Shown in pieces: positions 52,342-59,930 of a stretch of DNA of 64,000 nucleotides. Position numbers and translations under genes: made by a program. The stretch is from Clostridia bacterium (lineage in GTDB: Bacteria; Bacillota; Clostridia; Peptostreptococcales; Anaerovoracaceae). Positions within the stretch are counted from its first letter, which is position 1; the number at the start of each line of letters is the position of its first letter. The stretch lies in assembly GCA_902363595.1 (NCBI GenBank), contig CABJAP010000001.1, positions 372,001 to 436,000 on the forward strand, in the 5' to 3' direction. The notes beneath the pieces were generated by a model. That model ran no database searches, had not been told where the DNA came from, and worked only from the letters and a program-made list of their open reading frames with translations.

Positions 52342-53073
52342 ATGAATAAACAAAAAAAAGAACAATTACGAAGAAAAATTAAAGTATTTACAACCATTTT
52401 AAAGCTTGCACTGCTGCTGTTCATATTGGTGGGCTTGCCGCTGTATATCTATTTTTATCAGCCGGAAGTGATTGAACGCATGTCCAGTCTGGAAAGTGTA
52501 AACGCCTTTTTTAAGCAGTATAAAACCCAGAGCATTTTAGTCTATATTGGCGCGCAAGTGGCGCAGATCGTAGTCTGTATCATACCGGGCCAGTGGCTGC
52601 AATTCGCTGCCGGATATATGTACGGATTTTGGCTGGGCTTTCTGTTTTCTCTGATCGGCGCAGCGATTGGTTCGGTGATCACGTATTATCTGGCAAAACT
52701 TTTGGGCCGCGATGCGATGCATCTGATTTTCGGTGAGCAAAAGATCAATCAATTCATCCATAAGCTAAACAGCAAGAAAGCGGTTGTGATTGTGTTTCTG
52801 ATTTTTCTGATACCGGGGGTACCCAAGGACCTATGCAACTATGCGGCCGGTATTTCGGAAATGAAGTTAAAGCCGTTTTTAATCGTTTCATTGATCGGAA
52901 GAAGCCCGGGAATGATGGGCAGCCTTCTTATCGGCAGACAGATTGAAGCGGGGGATTATACAGGAGCGATCGTCATTGCGGTTATTGCAGTAATTCTGTT
53001 TATCATTGGTATTGTTATGCGGAAGAAATTGACGATCTGGCTGGATAAAGCTTATGACAAACTCTATAAATAG
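52342..53073 (+). CDS. TVP38/TMEM64 family membrane protein
   Basis: A 243-residue membrane protein with about six hydrophobic helices and the VTT/SNARE-associated domain: IPGQWLQFAAGYMYGFWLG near residue 90, IGSVITYYLAKLLGRDA near 118, and FLIPGVPKDLCNYAAGIS near 156. Related DedA-superfamily proteins move lipids between membrane leaflets; this subgroup is not well defined. No strong ribosome site precedes the ATG. It lies nine bases before the next gene. Confidence 0.88.
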   Translation: MNKQKKEQLRRKIKVFTTILKLALLLFILVGLPLYIYFYQPEVIERMSSLESVNAFFKQYKTQSILVYIGAQVAQIVVCIIPGQWLQFAAGYMYGFWLGFLFSLIGAAIGSVITYYLAKLLGRDAMHLIFGEQKINQFIHKLNSKKAVVIVFLIFLIPGVPKDLCNYAAGISEMKLKPFLIVSLIGRSPGMMGSLLIGRQIEAGDYTGAIVIAVIAVILFIIGIVMRKKLTIWLDKAYDKLYK

Positions 53074-53082
53074 GAGACCTCT

Positions 53083-53346
53083 ATGAGAAAAAATCTCAAT
53101 TTTATTTTATACGGAATTGCAATGGCAATCATTTTGATTCCCATTGCAATGACGCAAGCTCTTCACAAACCGATGGGCCAGCCTGCGGAAACATGGCTTC
53201 TATCCGGCGGATTGGTCTTATTGATCGCGGGCAAGCTGTTCTCTATAAAAAAGAAGCGGCAGGAGACCGGCGAGTCCATCTTTTTAGATGTGGTCATCGT
53301 TCTTTGCCTGGCCGCTATGATTATATGGATGTTTATAAAGATGTAA
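53083..53346 (+). CDS. Small membrane protein, 87 aa
   Basis: An 87-residue protein with three hydrophobic stretches (residues 6-26, 36-52 and 67-86), basic residues (KKKRQ) between the last two, and no motif I recognise. GGAGAC lies close to the start. It follows the TVP38 gene by nine bases and probably shares its transcript. A hairpin overlaps its stop codon. Confidence 0.7.
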   Translation: MRKNLNFILYGIAMAIILIPIAMTQALHKPMGQPAETWLLSGGLVLLIAGKLFSIKKKRQETGESIFLDVVIVLCLAAMIIWMFIKM

Positions 53347-53421
53347 GATGCGAGCCGTGCCGAGCATCTTTCACTATTCTATACCTTGCGGCAACGCCGC
53401 ACTCCGATTCTGCTTGCTTTA

Positions 53422-53458
53422 ACCGTTTTCCGATAACCATCGGGTGGAGGGAAACGGT
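53422..53458 (+). terminator. Hairpin/terminator upstream of the SOS locus
   Basis: ACCGTTTTCC (53422-53431) pairs with GGGAAACGGT (53449-53458), nine of ten positions, followed by CAAAATTTTTG. A smaller hairpin AAGATGC/GCATCTT lies at 53345-53370. The rest of 53347-53539 has no gene that I can support. Confidence 0.55.
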
Positions 53459-53539
53459 CAAAATTTTTGTTTCTAACATTCTTAACTCCTTGTAAAAATT
53501 CCATTCTTTAATTATGCGTTTTTATTTATCACAAACTTG

Positions 53540-53617
53540 CGAACAAATGTTTACATTTTTCTTGACAAGGAATATATGTTCGTGTATGATAAGAACATCA
53601 GGAAGAACAAACGTTCA
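53540..53617 (+). promoter_or_regulatory. Promoter with three LexA-type SOS boxes
   Basis: TTGACA (53562-53567) and TATGAT (53585-53590) are 17 bases apart. Around them are CGAACAAATGTTTA (53540-53553, matching CGAACRNRYGTTY), GGAATATATGTTCG (53569-53582, one good half-site, inside the spacer) and AGAACAAACGTTCA (53604-53617, perfect GAAC-N4-GTTC core). The arrangement upstream of, within and downstream of the promoter predicts tight LexA repression. No lexA gene is seen in this window. Confidence 0.85.
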
Positions 53618-53636
53618 GAAAGGGTGGGTATATAGA

Positions 53637-53957
53637 ATGCAGATGAAAAGACAAACAAGAAAAAAATATAGAATTAAATCAAGAGTAAGATTTACTGTCT
53701 TTATTGTTCTAATGCTTCTTGTAACTGCAACTGCAGTCACAACATTTTTGGGATTTAATAATGCAGATGGTATGACAAAACCGCAATATATCCAAGTTCA
53801 AGTTGAATCCGGCGACACATTATGGTCGATAGCAGAACAATATATGCCTGCGGATATGGATCGCCGTGAATCCGTACATATAATTAGTAAAACGAACGAA
53901 ACTTCTGCATCAAAGCTTTATCCGGGACAAACACTGAAGATTCCTGTAAAACGTTAA
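53637..53957 (+). CDS. YneA-like SOS cell-division inhibitor (membrane + LysM)
   Basis: A 106-residue protein: basic N-terminus (KRQTRKKYRIKSRVR), one membrane helix at about residues 18-40, then an extracytoplasmic LysM domain (VQVESGDTLWSIAEQYM near 53 to LYPGQTLKIPV at the end). Size, helix-LysM layout and three LexA boxes on its promoter match YneA, which blocks septation during DNA damage in Bacillus. AAAGGGTGG precedes ATG 53637; ATG 53643 is also possible. The longer frame from 53514 would include the promoter and is rejected. lexA, the usual divergent neighbour, is not adjacent. Confidence 0.85.
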   Translation: MQMKRQTRKKYRIKSRVRFTVFIVLMLLVTATAVTTFLGFNNADGMTKPQYIQVQVESGDTLWSIAEQYMPADMDRRESVHIISKTNETSASKLYPGQTLKIPVKR

Positions 53958-53962
53958 GTTGT

Positions 53963-53991
53963 TTGTCTTTTGGATGTTGACAGAGGATACT
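53963..53991 (+). promoter_or_regulatory. Possible promoter of the RNA candidate
   Basis: TTGTCT (53963-53968) and GATACT (53986-53991) with 17 bases between, starting six bases after the YneA-like stop codon. The predicted start of transcription is near 53998. The -10 is one base from consensus TATACT variants. Confidence 0.45.
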
Positions 53992-53997
53992 AAATTA

Positions 53998-54281
53998 TAA
54001 TAAAAATTGCTTAAAACGGAAATTAGAGCTTCGCTTAGAAGGACAAAAGGAATAGGTATAAGATTGTGCCGACACGTAAGATACAAACGCTTGGAGAGCG
54101 AAATACACTAATAAACGATCAAGTGTTGGGGCAAGTGAAACAAAGCTGCTAAATGAATCTTTAGAAATTCGCCTACAATTTATTTAGACAAAAGGGGTTA
54201 TTATAAAAATTATGCATTTTCCTAAACCAATATTATACAACTTACTTGAAAAAGCCGAACTGCTAATTTGTTCGGCTTTTT
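53998..54281 (+). ncRNA. Candidate structured non-coding RNA
   Basis: About 280 bases with no supportable reading frame, a possible promoter in front and a strong terminator at the end. Complementary segments nest in order: TAGG (54053-54056) with CCTA (54172-54175), AAGATT (54060-54065) with AATCTT (54156-54161), TGCC (54067-54070) with GGCA (54130-54133), and GACAC (54071-54075) with GTGTT (54123-54127). Inside lies a hairpin CGCT-TGGAG-AGCG (54088-54100). Alternative hairpins (ACACT/AGTGT; CTAAA/TTTAG) compete with the nested form. I do not recognise tmRNA, RNase P, SRP or 6S RNA here. Pairing was done by eye. Confidence 0.5.
54249..54281 (+). terminator. Strong bidirectional terminator
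   Basis: AAAAAGCCGAAC (54249-54260) pairs perfectly with GTTCGGCTTTTT (54270-54281) around a nine-base loop. The A-run and T-run let it serve the RNA candidate on the plus strand and the lipoprotein genes on the minus strand. Confidence 0.92.
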
Positions 54282-54398
54282 CGGTATTTCAGTATACTTT
54301 CGTGGAACTTTATAAATTATAACATTTCCGAAAATTATGATTTTAGGAATAGTTATTTGAAGCTTGATGTTGCCTTCTTTCCTATTATAACCGTACAG

Positions 54399-54812
54399 TT
54401 AATCTGCTGATTTTTGCTTTTCAAATACCAGCGTGATACCGCTCTGGGAAAATAGCAGCTGATTATTTTCCAAATTTACTTGCAGATCAGAGCTATTGTC
54501 ACTGTCTTTAATAGTATAGACACCATCACCATCATCGCTCCACTTGCTTTTTTTTGCTTCTCCAAAGATTTCAATTGAAACCGTATTGTCCTCGTAGAAT
54601 ATGATTTGAGGAAAGCTGTCAAGATTCATTTGTTTTAAAAAGTCGTCTCTGGTGATTTCCTGATCTGCGACTTTCGCAGAACTCAGTTCCCAGATCCCTG
54701 TGATGAGAGCTTTTGAAGCGTCATCAGAATTATTGCATGCTGTTATGGTTATACAAATGAAAGCGGTCAATAATAACAGGACGACTTTGCTTTTGATTTT
54801 CTTATTTAACAT
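54399..54812 (-). CDS. Putative lipoprotein, paralogue of the next gene
   Basis: A 137-residue exported protein with a lipoprotein signal: KSKVVLLLLTAFICITITAC, lipobox cysteine at residue 26. The mature part has an ITGIWELSSAKV strand and a small beta-rich domain ending in ITLVFEKQK. It resembles the adjacent product (GTWELSEI...ALTYEKK) in the same positions, so the two are probably tandem duplicates. The fold suggests a small lipocalin-like or DUF beta barrel; no function is known to me. It lies eight bases after its neighbour in the same operon and ends before the shared terminator. Confidence 0.8.
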   Translation of the reverse strand: MLNKKIKSKVVLLLLTAFICITITACNNSDDASKALITGIWELSSAKVADQEITRDDFLKQMNLDSFPQIIFYEDNTVSIEIFGEAKKSKWSDDGDGVYTIKDSDNSSDLQVNLENNQLLFSQSGITLVFEKQKSAD

Positions 54813-54820
54813 CTTCTCCC

Positions 54821-55225
54821 CTACTTCTTCTCATAAGTCAGCGCATAGCCGTTTTGTTCCATTTTCAAAGTCGATCCGTCAAGTTCCACGGATTTGGTCA
54901 CATCATCGTCCCCTGACTTATAAGTGATGGAATAAGCACCGCCCTCTTCGGCCCAAGTGCCGGTTCCTGAATCGCCGTTCACATCCAGCGTTACTTTGCC
55001 GTCGTCTTCAAATGTTAAAACCGGAACTTTATCCACATCAGCGGATTTCATATAATCCTCCGCACCCATTTTGCTGCTGCCCGCCGCAATTTCCGATAAC
55101 TCCCAGGTGCCGACGATTGCTGTATTTCCGCCCTTCTTCTGATCACCTGCACCGCAGGCCGCAAGTCCAATACATAAAACCATTGCTAGGATCAATGCCG
55201 GGATGTTTTTTTTCATCTGATACAT
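54821..55225 (-). CDS. Putative lipoprotein, 134 aa
   Basis: A 134-residue lipoprotein: KKNIPALILAMVLCIGLAAC, with lipobox LAAC near residue 24. The mature domain begins TAIVGTWELSEIAAG, then DKVPVLTFEDDGKVTLDVNG and GTGTWAEEGGAYSITYKSG, a repeated short-strand pattern typical of small beta-barrel domains. The frame extends to 55252, but GGAAGGAAG lies correctly before the ATG at 55225. First of two related genes in tandem. Function unknown. Confidence 0.8.
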   Translation of the reverse strand: MYQMKKNIPALILAMVLCIGLAACGAGDQKKGGNTAIVGTWELSEIAAGSSKMGAEDYMKSADVDKVPVLTFEDDGKVTLDVNGDSGTGTWAEEGGAYSITYKSGDDDVTKSVELDGSTLKMEQNGYALTYEKK

Positions 55226-55267
55226 AACATTAAACTTCCTTCCATTCTTCATTTCAATATATATGAC

Positions 55268-55723
55268 TCATTTTCTGAAAGCTTTCTTGCGCTCGATATA
55301 AGCTTTTGCCTGCTCATAAAGAACTTTTTCGTCAGCCGTCTGCGGCATATAGGGTTTGACTTCTTGCGGACGGCCGGTTTCGTCGATGCATACCATGGTA
55401 AAGTAAGCGGACAAGGCAACCTGCGTATTCCCTTCAGACTTTAAATTTTCCGCATCCACCGTCACCAAGACTTCCATAGAGGTCCTGCCCACATATACGA
55501 TGGAAGCGGTACATACGACCAGATCGCCCACATGAACGGGAAAATGAAAACTCATCTCATCCACTCTAGCGGTCACGCAATCTGACTTGGAATAACGCAT
55601 GGCCACCGCCGCTGCCGCTGTATCCATGAATTTTACCATTTCACCGCCGTGGACGACACCCAGCGCATTGGCATGGTGAGGCATCATTACCTGGCTCATT
55701 ACAATTTGATTTTTTACATCCAT
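55268..55723 (-). CDS. Acyl-CoA thioesterase, single hotdog domain (copy 1)
   Basis: A 151-residue hotdog-fold protein: MSQVMMPHHANALGVVHGGEMVKFMDTAAAAVAM has the family's HGG turn and the aspartate of the active site in FMDTAAA (near residue 32). VTARVDEMSFHFPVHVGDLV and ASIVYVGRTSMEVLVTV are also typical of YkhA-type acyl-CoA hydrolases, which hydrolyse medium- to long-chain acyl-CoA. The gene at 55843-56316 is a close paralogue (well over half identical by eye). The chain-length preference is unknown. Confidence 0.9.
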   Translation of the reverse strand: MDVKNQIVMSQVMMPHHANALGVVHGGEMVKFMDTAAAAVAMRYSKSDCVTARVDEMSFHFPVHVGDLVVCTASIVYVGRTSMEVLVTVDAENLKSEGNTQVALSAYFTMVCIDETGRPQEVKPYMPQTADEKVLYEQAKAYIERKKAFRK

Positions 55724-55842
55724 ATTTTGTCAACCTTCCTTCAGCATATGTCTCCAATACAGAGGGTTCCCCTGCTGTACCAGATCGATTCCTTTCCTAT
55801 GATAACATAAAATGGACGAAAAGGTCAGCCTCTACAGGGCGG

Positions 55843-56316
55843 TTATTTGGATTTGGCAATCAAGTCCTTTTTCCTCTGCACATGCTTCGCAGCTTCTTCA
55901 TACAAACGCAATTCGTCTTCCGTCTCCGGGACATAGTCAGCGACGCACTGGGGCCGCCCGTTCTTGCCCATGCACACCATGGTGAAGTAGGCGGACAGGG
56001 CTTTCTGAGGCTTACTGTTGGATTCCAGATCTTCCGCTTCCACATTCACCAAAACTTCCATGGAAGTTTTGCCTACATATACGATTGACGCTGTACAGGT
56101 CACCAATGCTCCCACAAAGATCGGAAGGTGAAATTCCAGCTCATCCACTCTGGCGGTTACGCAGTTTGCCTTGGCATATTTCATGGCCACTGCCCCGGCG
56201 GCCGTATCCATGAATTTCATGATTTCGCCCCCGTGTACGTTCCCGGCCACATTGGCCTGATGGGGAAGCATTACCTGGCTCATTACGATTTGATTTCTTA
56301 CATCCATATTATTCAT
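55843..56316 (-). CDS. Acyl-CoA thioesterase, single hotdog domain (copy 2)
   Basis: A 157-residue paralogue of the gene that follows it. It shares MSQVMLPHQAN, VHGGEIMKFMDTAAGAVAMKY, CVTARVDELEFHLPIFVG and TASIVYVGKTSMEVLVNVEA in the same order. The start at 56316 has AGGAGG upstream; a second ATG three codons later matches the start of copy 1. The two copies diverge most at the C-terminus (YVPETEDELRLYEEAAK). Probably the result of a tandem duplication. In minus-strand order it follows ruvX. Confidence 0.9.
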   Translation of the reverse strand: MNNMDVRNQIVMSQVMLPHQANVAGNVHGGEIMKFMDTAAGAVAMKYAKANCVTARVDELEFHLPIFVGALVTCTASIVYVGKTSMEVLVNVEAEDLESNSKPQKALSAYFTMVCMGKNGRPQCVADYVPETEDELRLYEEAAKHVQRKKDLIAKSK

Positions 56317-56371
56317 ATTCGTTTACCTCCTGGTCTTTCTAAAAAAAGTCAATTTCTATTTCCCGGACACC

Positions 56372-56797
56372 TTATAGTGTATCCAGATAACTTTGCAGAA
56401 TTAATACTGCCGCTTGTTTATCAATCACTTTTTTGCGCTTGTTTCTGCGCACATCGCCCTCGATCAGAACCTTTTCAGCCATGACCGTGGTCAATCGTTC
56501 ATCCTGAAAGACGATCTGAATGTGGCCCATACCGGAACTTTTCATTTTATTTTCCAGCATGGTTTTAAATTCATAGACTTTTTCTGTTTGTATGCTATCG
56601 GTACCATCCAGCTTTTTCGGCAGTCCTATAACAACCGTGTCACAGTCATGTTCCTTAATCAGGTCCATGACTTTTCCCGCATCTTTTCGAATGCCAACCC
56701 TTTCGATGGTCATAATTCCCTGAGCGGTGATCAGCAAAGGGTCGCTTACCGCCACGCCTATGGTCTTGTCGCCTACATCCAACGCAATTTTTTTCAT
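56372..56797 (-). CDS. ruvX: Holliday junction resolvase-like protein RuvX (YqgF)
   Basis: A 141-residue RNase H-fold protein: KKIALDVGDKTIGVAVSDPL at the start carries the first catalytic aspartate, VVIGLPKKLDGTDSIQTEKV near 60, and FQDERLTTVMAEKVL near 96 with further acidic residues; KVIDKQAAVLILQSYLDTL ends the protein. YqgF/RuvX processes pre-16S rRNA and may resolve DNA junctions. ATG 56797 has GCGAGG upstream; the frame to 56818 is longer. The order alaS-ireB-ruvX is the standard Firmicutes cluster. Confidence 0.95.
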   Translation of the reverse strand: MKKIALDVGDKTIGVAVSDPLLITAQGIMTIERVGIRKDAGKVMDLIKEHDCDTVVIGLPKKLDGTDSIQTEKVYEFKTMLENKMKSSGMGHIQIVFQDERLTTVMAEKVLIEGDVRRNKRKKVIDKQAAVLILQSYLDTL

Positions 56798-56816
56798 ATT
56801 GTTTCCTCGCTTAAAC

Positions 56817-56849
56817 AAAAAATAAGCGGACCGAAATGTTGGCCCGCTT
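56817..56849 (-). terminator. Terminator between ireB and ruvX
   Basis: On the minus strand AAGCGG (56849-56844) pairs with CCGCTT (56829-56824), followed by ATTTTTT. It should reduce readthrough from ireB into ruvX. Confidence 0.7.
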
Positions 56850-56860
56850 CTCTTAACATT

Positions 56861-57109
56861 TTACTTGTTCAGGTAAGATTTAATCAATTCCTCTACCAGA
56901 TCGTCACGTTCGATATGCCCGATGATGTTTCGCGCATTGTTGTGGCTGGTAATGTAGGAAGGGTCTCCCGACAGGATATATCCCACCATCTGGTCGATCG
57001 CATTATAGCCTCTTTCCTCCAAAGCATCGTATACAATATTTAAAATTTCTTCAATTGTTCGTTGTTCTATCTTATCGAAATTATCGTACATTCTTGTCTG
57101 TCTGTCCAT
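56861..57109 (-). CDS. IreB family regulatory protein (UPF0297)
   Basis: An 82-residue protein with [20 protein letters not shown] in the N-terminal half and [20 protein letters not shown] near 45, then [20 protein letters not shown], diagnostic for UPF0297/YrzL. In Enterococcus the IreB homologue is phosphorylated by the PASTA kinase IreK and affects cephalosporin resistance. The start at 57109 follows AAGGAGGTACATACC. It has its own sigma-A promoter and lies between alaS and ruvX. Confidence 0.95.
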   Translation of the reverse strand: MDRQTRMYDNFDKIEQRTIEEILNIVYDALEERGYNAIDQMVGYILSGDPSYITSHNNARNIIGHIERDDLVEELIKSYLNK

Positions 57110-57144
57110 GGTATGTACCTCCTTACCGTCTCTACTTTGATACA

Positions 57145-57173
57145 ATTATACACTTTTATACAATGAAGTACAA
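57145..57173 (-). promoter_or_regulatory. Sigma-A promoter for ireB
   Basis: Reading the minus strand, TTGTAC (57173-57168) and TATAAT (57150-57145) are separated by 17 bases, 35 bases before the ireB start codon. Confidence 0.8.
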
Positions 57174-57199
57174 GAGATTTTGTTTGATTTCACAAAGAC

Positions 57200-57245
57200 T
57201 TAACATTGCCGCAGTGCAAGGGCCCGCCGCTGCGGCAAATGTTAA
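57200..57245 (-). other. Long inverted repeat between alaS and ireB
   Basis: TTAACATTGCCGCAG (57200-57214) pairs with CTGCGGCAAATGTTAA (57230-57245), a stem of 15 pairs with one bulge, around a GC-rich loop (57215-57229) containing GGGCCC. No T-run follows on either strand, so it is not a textbook terminator. It may stop or slow transcription from alaS, protect the 3' end, or act as a protein site. Confidence 0.6.
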
Positions 57246-57268
57246 AGAGCCAGATGAAATCAAATGCT

Positions 57269-59890
57269 TTACAGCAGGCTTTCTGCAACTGCAAAGGCAT
57301 CCTTAATCTTGGAAGGATCCTTTGCCCCCGCCTGAGCCATATCGGCTTTACCGCCGCCGCCGCCGCCTGCAGCCGCAGCAATCTGCTTGATCATTTTTCC
57401 TGCGTGATAGCCCTTATCCAAAAGATCATCTGTCAGAGAAACCAGGAAAGTAACTTTTTCGCCGTTTTGTGCAGCAAATACCATTGCTACATTTTTGTGT
57501 TCGGCTTTGATATCATCGGAAAGTCCGCGAAGATCCTGTATCGTGTAATCTTTGAAAGCTCTTGCGATTAACGTCACCCCATTGACCTCTTTGGCATCAT
57601 CGAACATCTTGTCCATTGCATTTCCAATTGCATTCTTTTTGAACTCCTCCAACTCCTTTTTGACTGACTTGATTTCTTCAGTCAAATTTGAGAGCTTTGC
57701 CAAAAGTCCGGAAGGATTGGTTTTTAAGACGACTGCTGCTTCGGCGATGGTCTGCTCCGTTTCGTTGATTCTCTCCAAGAGCGCGGCACCTGTAATTGCT
57801 TCAATTCGGCGAACACCAGCGGCTACGCCTGATTCGGAAACAATCTTCAATGCGCCGATCTGACCGGTATTGGCAACGTGGGTGCCGCCGCACAGCTCCT
57901 TGCTGTAATCACCGATAGATACAACTCTTACCACATCGCCGTACTTCTCGCCGAAAAGTCCTACTGCACCTTCTTTAGCTGCTTCTTTCAATGCCATTTC
58001 CTTAGTTGAAACAGGAATAAAATGGCTGATCTTATCGTTTATGATTTCTTCGACCTTTGTTAATTCTTCCGAAGTCAATGCTTCGAAGTGATTAAAGTCA
58101 AAACGGAGTCCGCTGGCTGTAACACTGGATCCTGCCTGTTGTACATGATCGCCCAGCACTTCTTTCAAAGCTTTATGAAGCAGATGGGTAGCGGTATGGT
58201 TCCGTGCGGTATTATTCCGATTAGGTGCGGAAACCAAGCAGTTTACCTCGTCGCCTGTTCTCAGCTCACCTTTTAAGCCTTTGATTTTATGAGCGAAAAC
58301 ATTCTGGAATTTGATGACCTCCAGAACCTCTCCGGCAAAGGTATCATTATATATAATACCAAAATCTCCAGCCTGACCGCCGCTTTCTGCATAAAACGGA
58401 GTTTTATCGAGAGCAATTCTGCAGATTTCGCCCTCTTTCAGGCAGCTAACCGGCTTTTGCTCCCAAAACATAGCTTTAATCCTCCCGGTATCAACAACGG
58501 TATCGTAACCGGTAAATTCCGTGCTCCCTTCGAAAACAAATTCTGTTGAAGCCTCTTCCCATCCGGCATCTTCTTTTGACCTCTGAGCCGCCCGAGCCAG
58601 TTCCTTCTGATGTTCCATATGCTTATTAAAGCCTTCCACATCCGCTTGGCAGCCCTGCTCTTCCAGTATTTCTTGAGTCAGCTCCAGAGGGAAGCCGTAA
58701 GTGTCGTGAAGCTTGAACACCTTTTCGCCGTCCAAGATAGTCTGGCCGTTCGCCTTCATTTCCTTTACATAGTCTGTGATAATGCTGGTTCCCTGATCAA
58801 TGGTACTGCTGAATTTATCTTCTTCAATGGTTATGACTTTTTTAATATATACGCGTTTTTCTTCCAATTCAGGATATGCTTTGCCGGAAATCTCTATAAC
58901 TCTGCCGCACAGATCGGCCAGGAATGATCCCTCAATTCCCAGCAGCCTCCCATGGCGGGCCGCACGCCTTAGCAGCCGCCTCAAGACATATCCCCTGCCT
59001 TCATTGCTCGGTATGATACCGTCAGCGATCATAAACGTAATCGAACGAAGATGGTCGGTAATGATGCGAATTGAAACGTCTGTCGGTGCTTGTCCATTTT
59101 CATATTTAACGCCTGCTTTTTCCACGACTCCATCCAAAACAAAACGGACCGTATCAATATCGAAGATCGAGTCAACGCCCTGCATGATAGTAGCCAGCCG
59201 TTCCAGCCCCATGCCCGTATCGATATTAGGATGGGCCAGATCCGTATAATTGCCGTCCTCATCTTTGGAAAATTGTGTGAATACATGGTTCCAGAACTCG
59301 ATATAGCGGTCGCAGTCGCAGCCCGGTTTACAGTCCGGATTATCACATCCGTATTCTTCTCCTCGATCGTAGTAAATCTCAGAACAAGGACCGCAGGGTC
59401 CTGTCCCGATTTCCCAGAAATTATCATCTTTTCCCAGGCGAACGATTCGTTCTTCCGGAAAACCGACAATATCTTTCCAAATATCATATGCGTCGTCATC
59501 TTCTTCAAAGACGGAGACCCACAGACGATCCACCGGCAAATCCAAAACCTTTGTCATGAATTCCCAGCCCCAGGTGATGGATTCCACTTTGAAATAATCG
59601 CCGAAAGAGAAGCTGCCCAGCATCTCAAAGAAAGTGCCGTGGCGTGACGTATATCCCACGTTCTCAATATCACCTGTCCGCAAACATTTCTGACAAGTGG
59701 TCATTCTTTTGGACGGCGGATTCTCAAGACCCGAAAAATAAGGTTTAAGCGGCGCCATTCCTGAATTTATTAAAAGTAAGCTCTTATCGTTCTCCGGGAT
59801 AAGAGAGAAGCTTTTTCTTTTATAGTGACCTTTAGTCTCATAGAAGCTTTGAAAGGCTTCTCTGATTTGATTAAGTCCCAACTTTTCCAT
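57269..59890 (-). CDS. alaS: Alanyl-tRNA synthetase
   Basis: An 873-residue class II synthetase. The catalytic core is near residues 1-440 with GHYKRKSFSLIPENDKSLL near 20 and SRHGTFFEMLGSFSFGDYF near 80 in parts. The editing domain has HTATHLLHKALKEVLG near 560 and the CGGTHV metal motif near 660, and the C-terminal C-Ala region includes a glycine-rich AAAGGGGGGKADMAQAG near 850. Length is normal. ATG 59890 follows AGGAGG; the frame extends 23 codons upstream over the promoter. No T-box is present. It has its own sigma-A promoter. Confidence 0.97.
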   Translation of the reverse strand: MEKLGLNQIREAFQSFYETKGHYKRKSFSLIPENDKSLLLINSGMAPLKPYFSGLENPPSKRMTTCQKCLRTGDIENVGYTSRHGTFFEMLGSFSFGDYFKVESITWGWEFMTKVLDLPVDRLWVSVFEEDDDAYDIWKDIVGFPEERIVRLGKDDNFWEIGTGPCGPCSEIYYDRGEEYGCDNPDCKPGCDCDRYIEFWNHVFTQFSKDEDGNYTDLAHPNIDTGMGLERLATIMQGVDSIFDIDTVRFVLDGVVEKAGVKYENGQAPTDVSIRIITDHLRSITFMIADGIIPSNEGRGYVLRRLLRRAARHGRLLGIEGSFLADLCGRVIEISGKAYPELEEKRVYIKKVITIEEDKFSSTIDQGTSIITDYVKEMKANGQTILDGEKVFKLHDTYGFPLELTQEILEEQGCQADVEGFNKHMEHQKELARAAQRSKEDAGWEEASTEFVFEGSTEFTGYDTVVDTGRIKAMFWEQKPVSCLKEGEICRIALDKTPFYAESGGQAGDFGIIYNDTFAGEVLEVIKFQNVFAHKIKGLKGELRTGDEVNCLVSAPNRNNTARNHTATHLLHKALKEVLGDHVQQAGSSVTASGLRFDFNHFEALTSEELTKVEEIINDKISHFIPVSTKEMALKEAAKEGAVGLFGEKYGDVVRVVSIGDYSKELCGGTHVANTGQIGALKIVSESGVAAGVRRIEAITGAALLERINETEQTIAEAAVVLKTNPSGLLAKLSNLTEEIKSVKKELEEFKKNAIGNAMDKMFDDAKEVNGVTLIARAFKDYTIQDLRGLSDDIKAEHKNVAMVFAAQNGEKVTFLVSLTDDLLDKGYHAGKMIKQIAAAAGGGGGGKADMAQAGAKDPSKIKDAFAVAESLL

Positions 59891-59930
59891 TATAATGTTT
59901 CCTCCTGCATTTATTAAACAATTACCCGTA

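Noticed and set aside
53193..53495. A 100-residue frame overlapping the 87-residue membrane protein
   Set aside because: It is out of frame with a better-supported gene, cysteine/arginine-rich without a motif, and crosses hairpins typical of non-coding sequence.
53514..53636. Longer N-terminus for the YneA-like gene starting at 53514
   Set aside because: It would place the promoter and all three SOS boxes inside the coding region, lacks a ribosome site and destroys the basic-helix N-terminus.
53998..54281. Identification of the RNA candidate as a named family
   Set aside because: Size and context could fit known clostridial RNA motifs such as raiA, but I cannot verify the consensus by eye, so no name is given.
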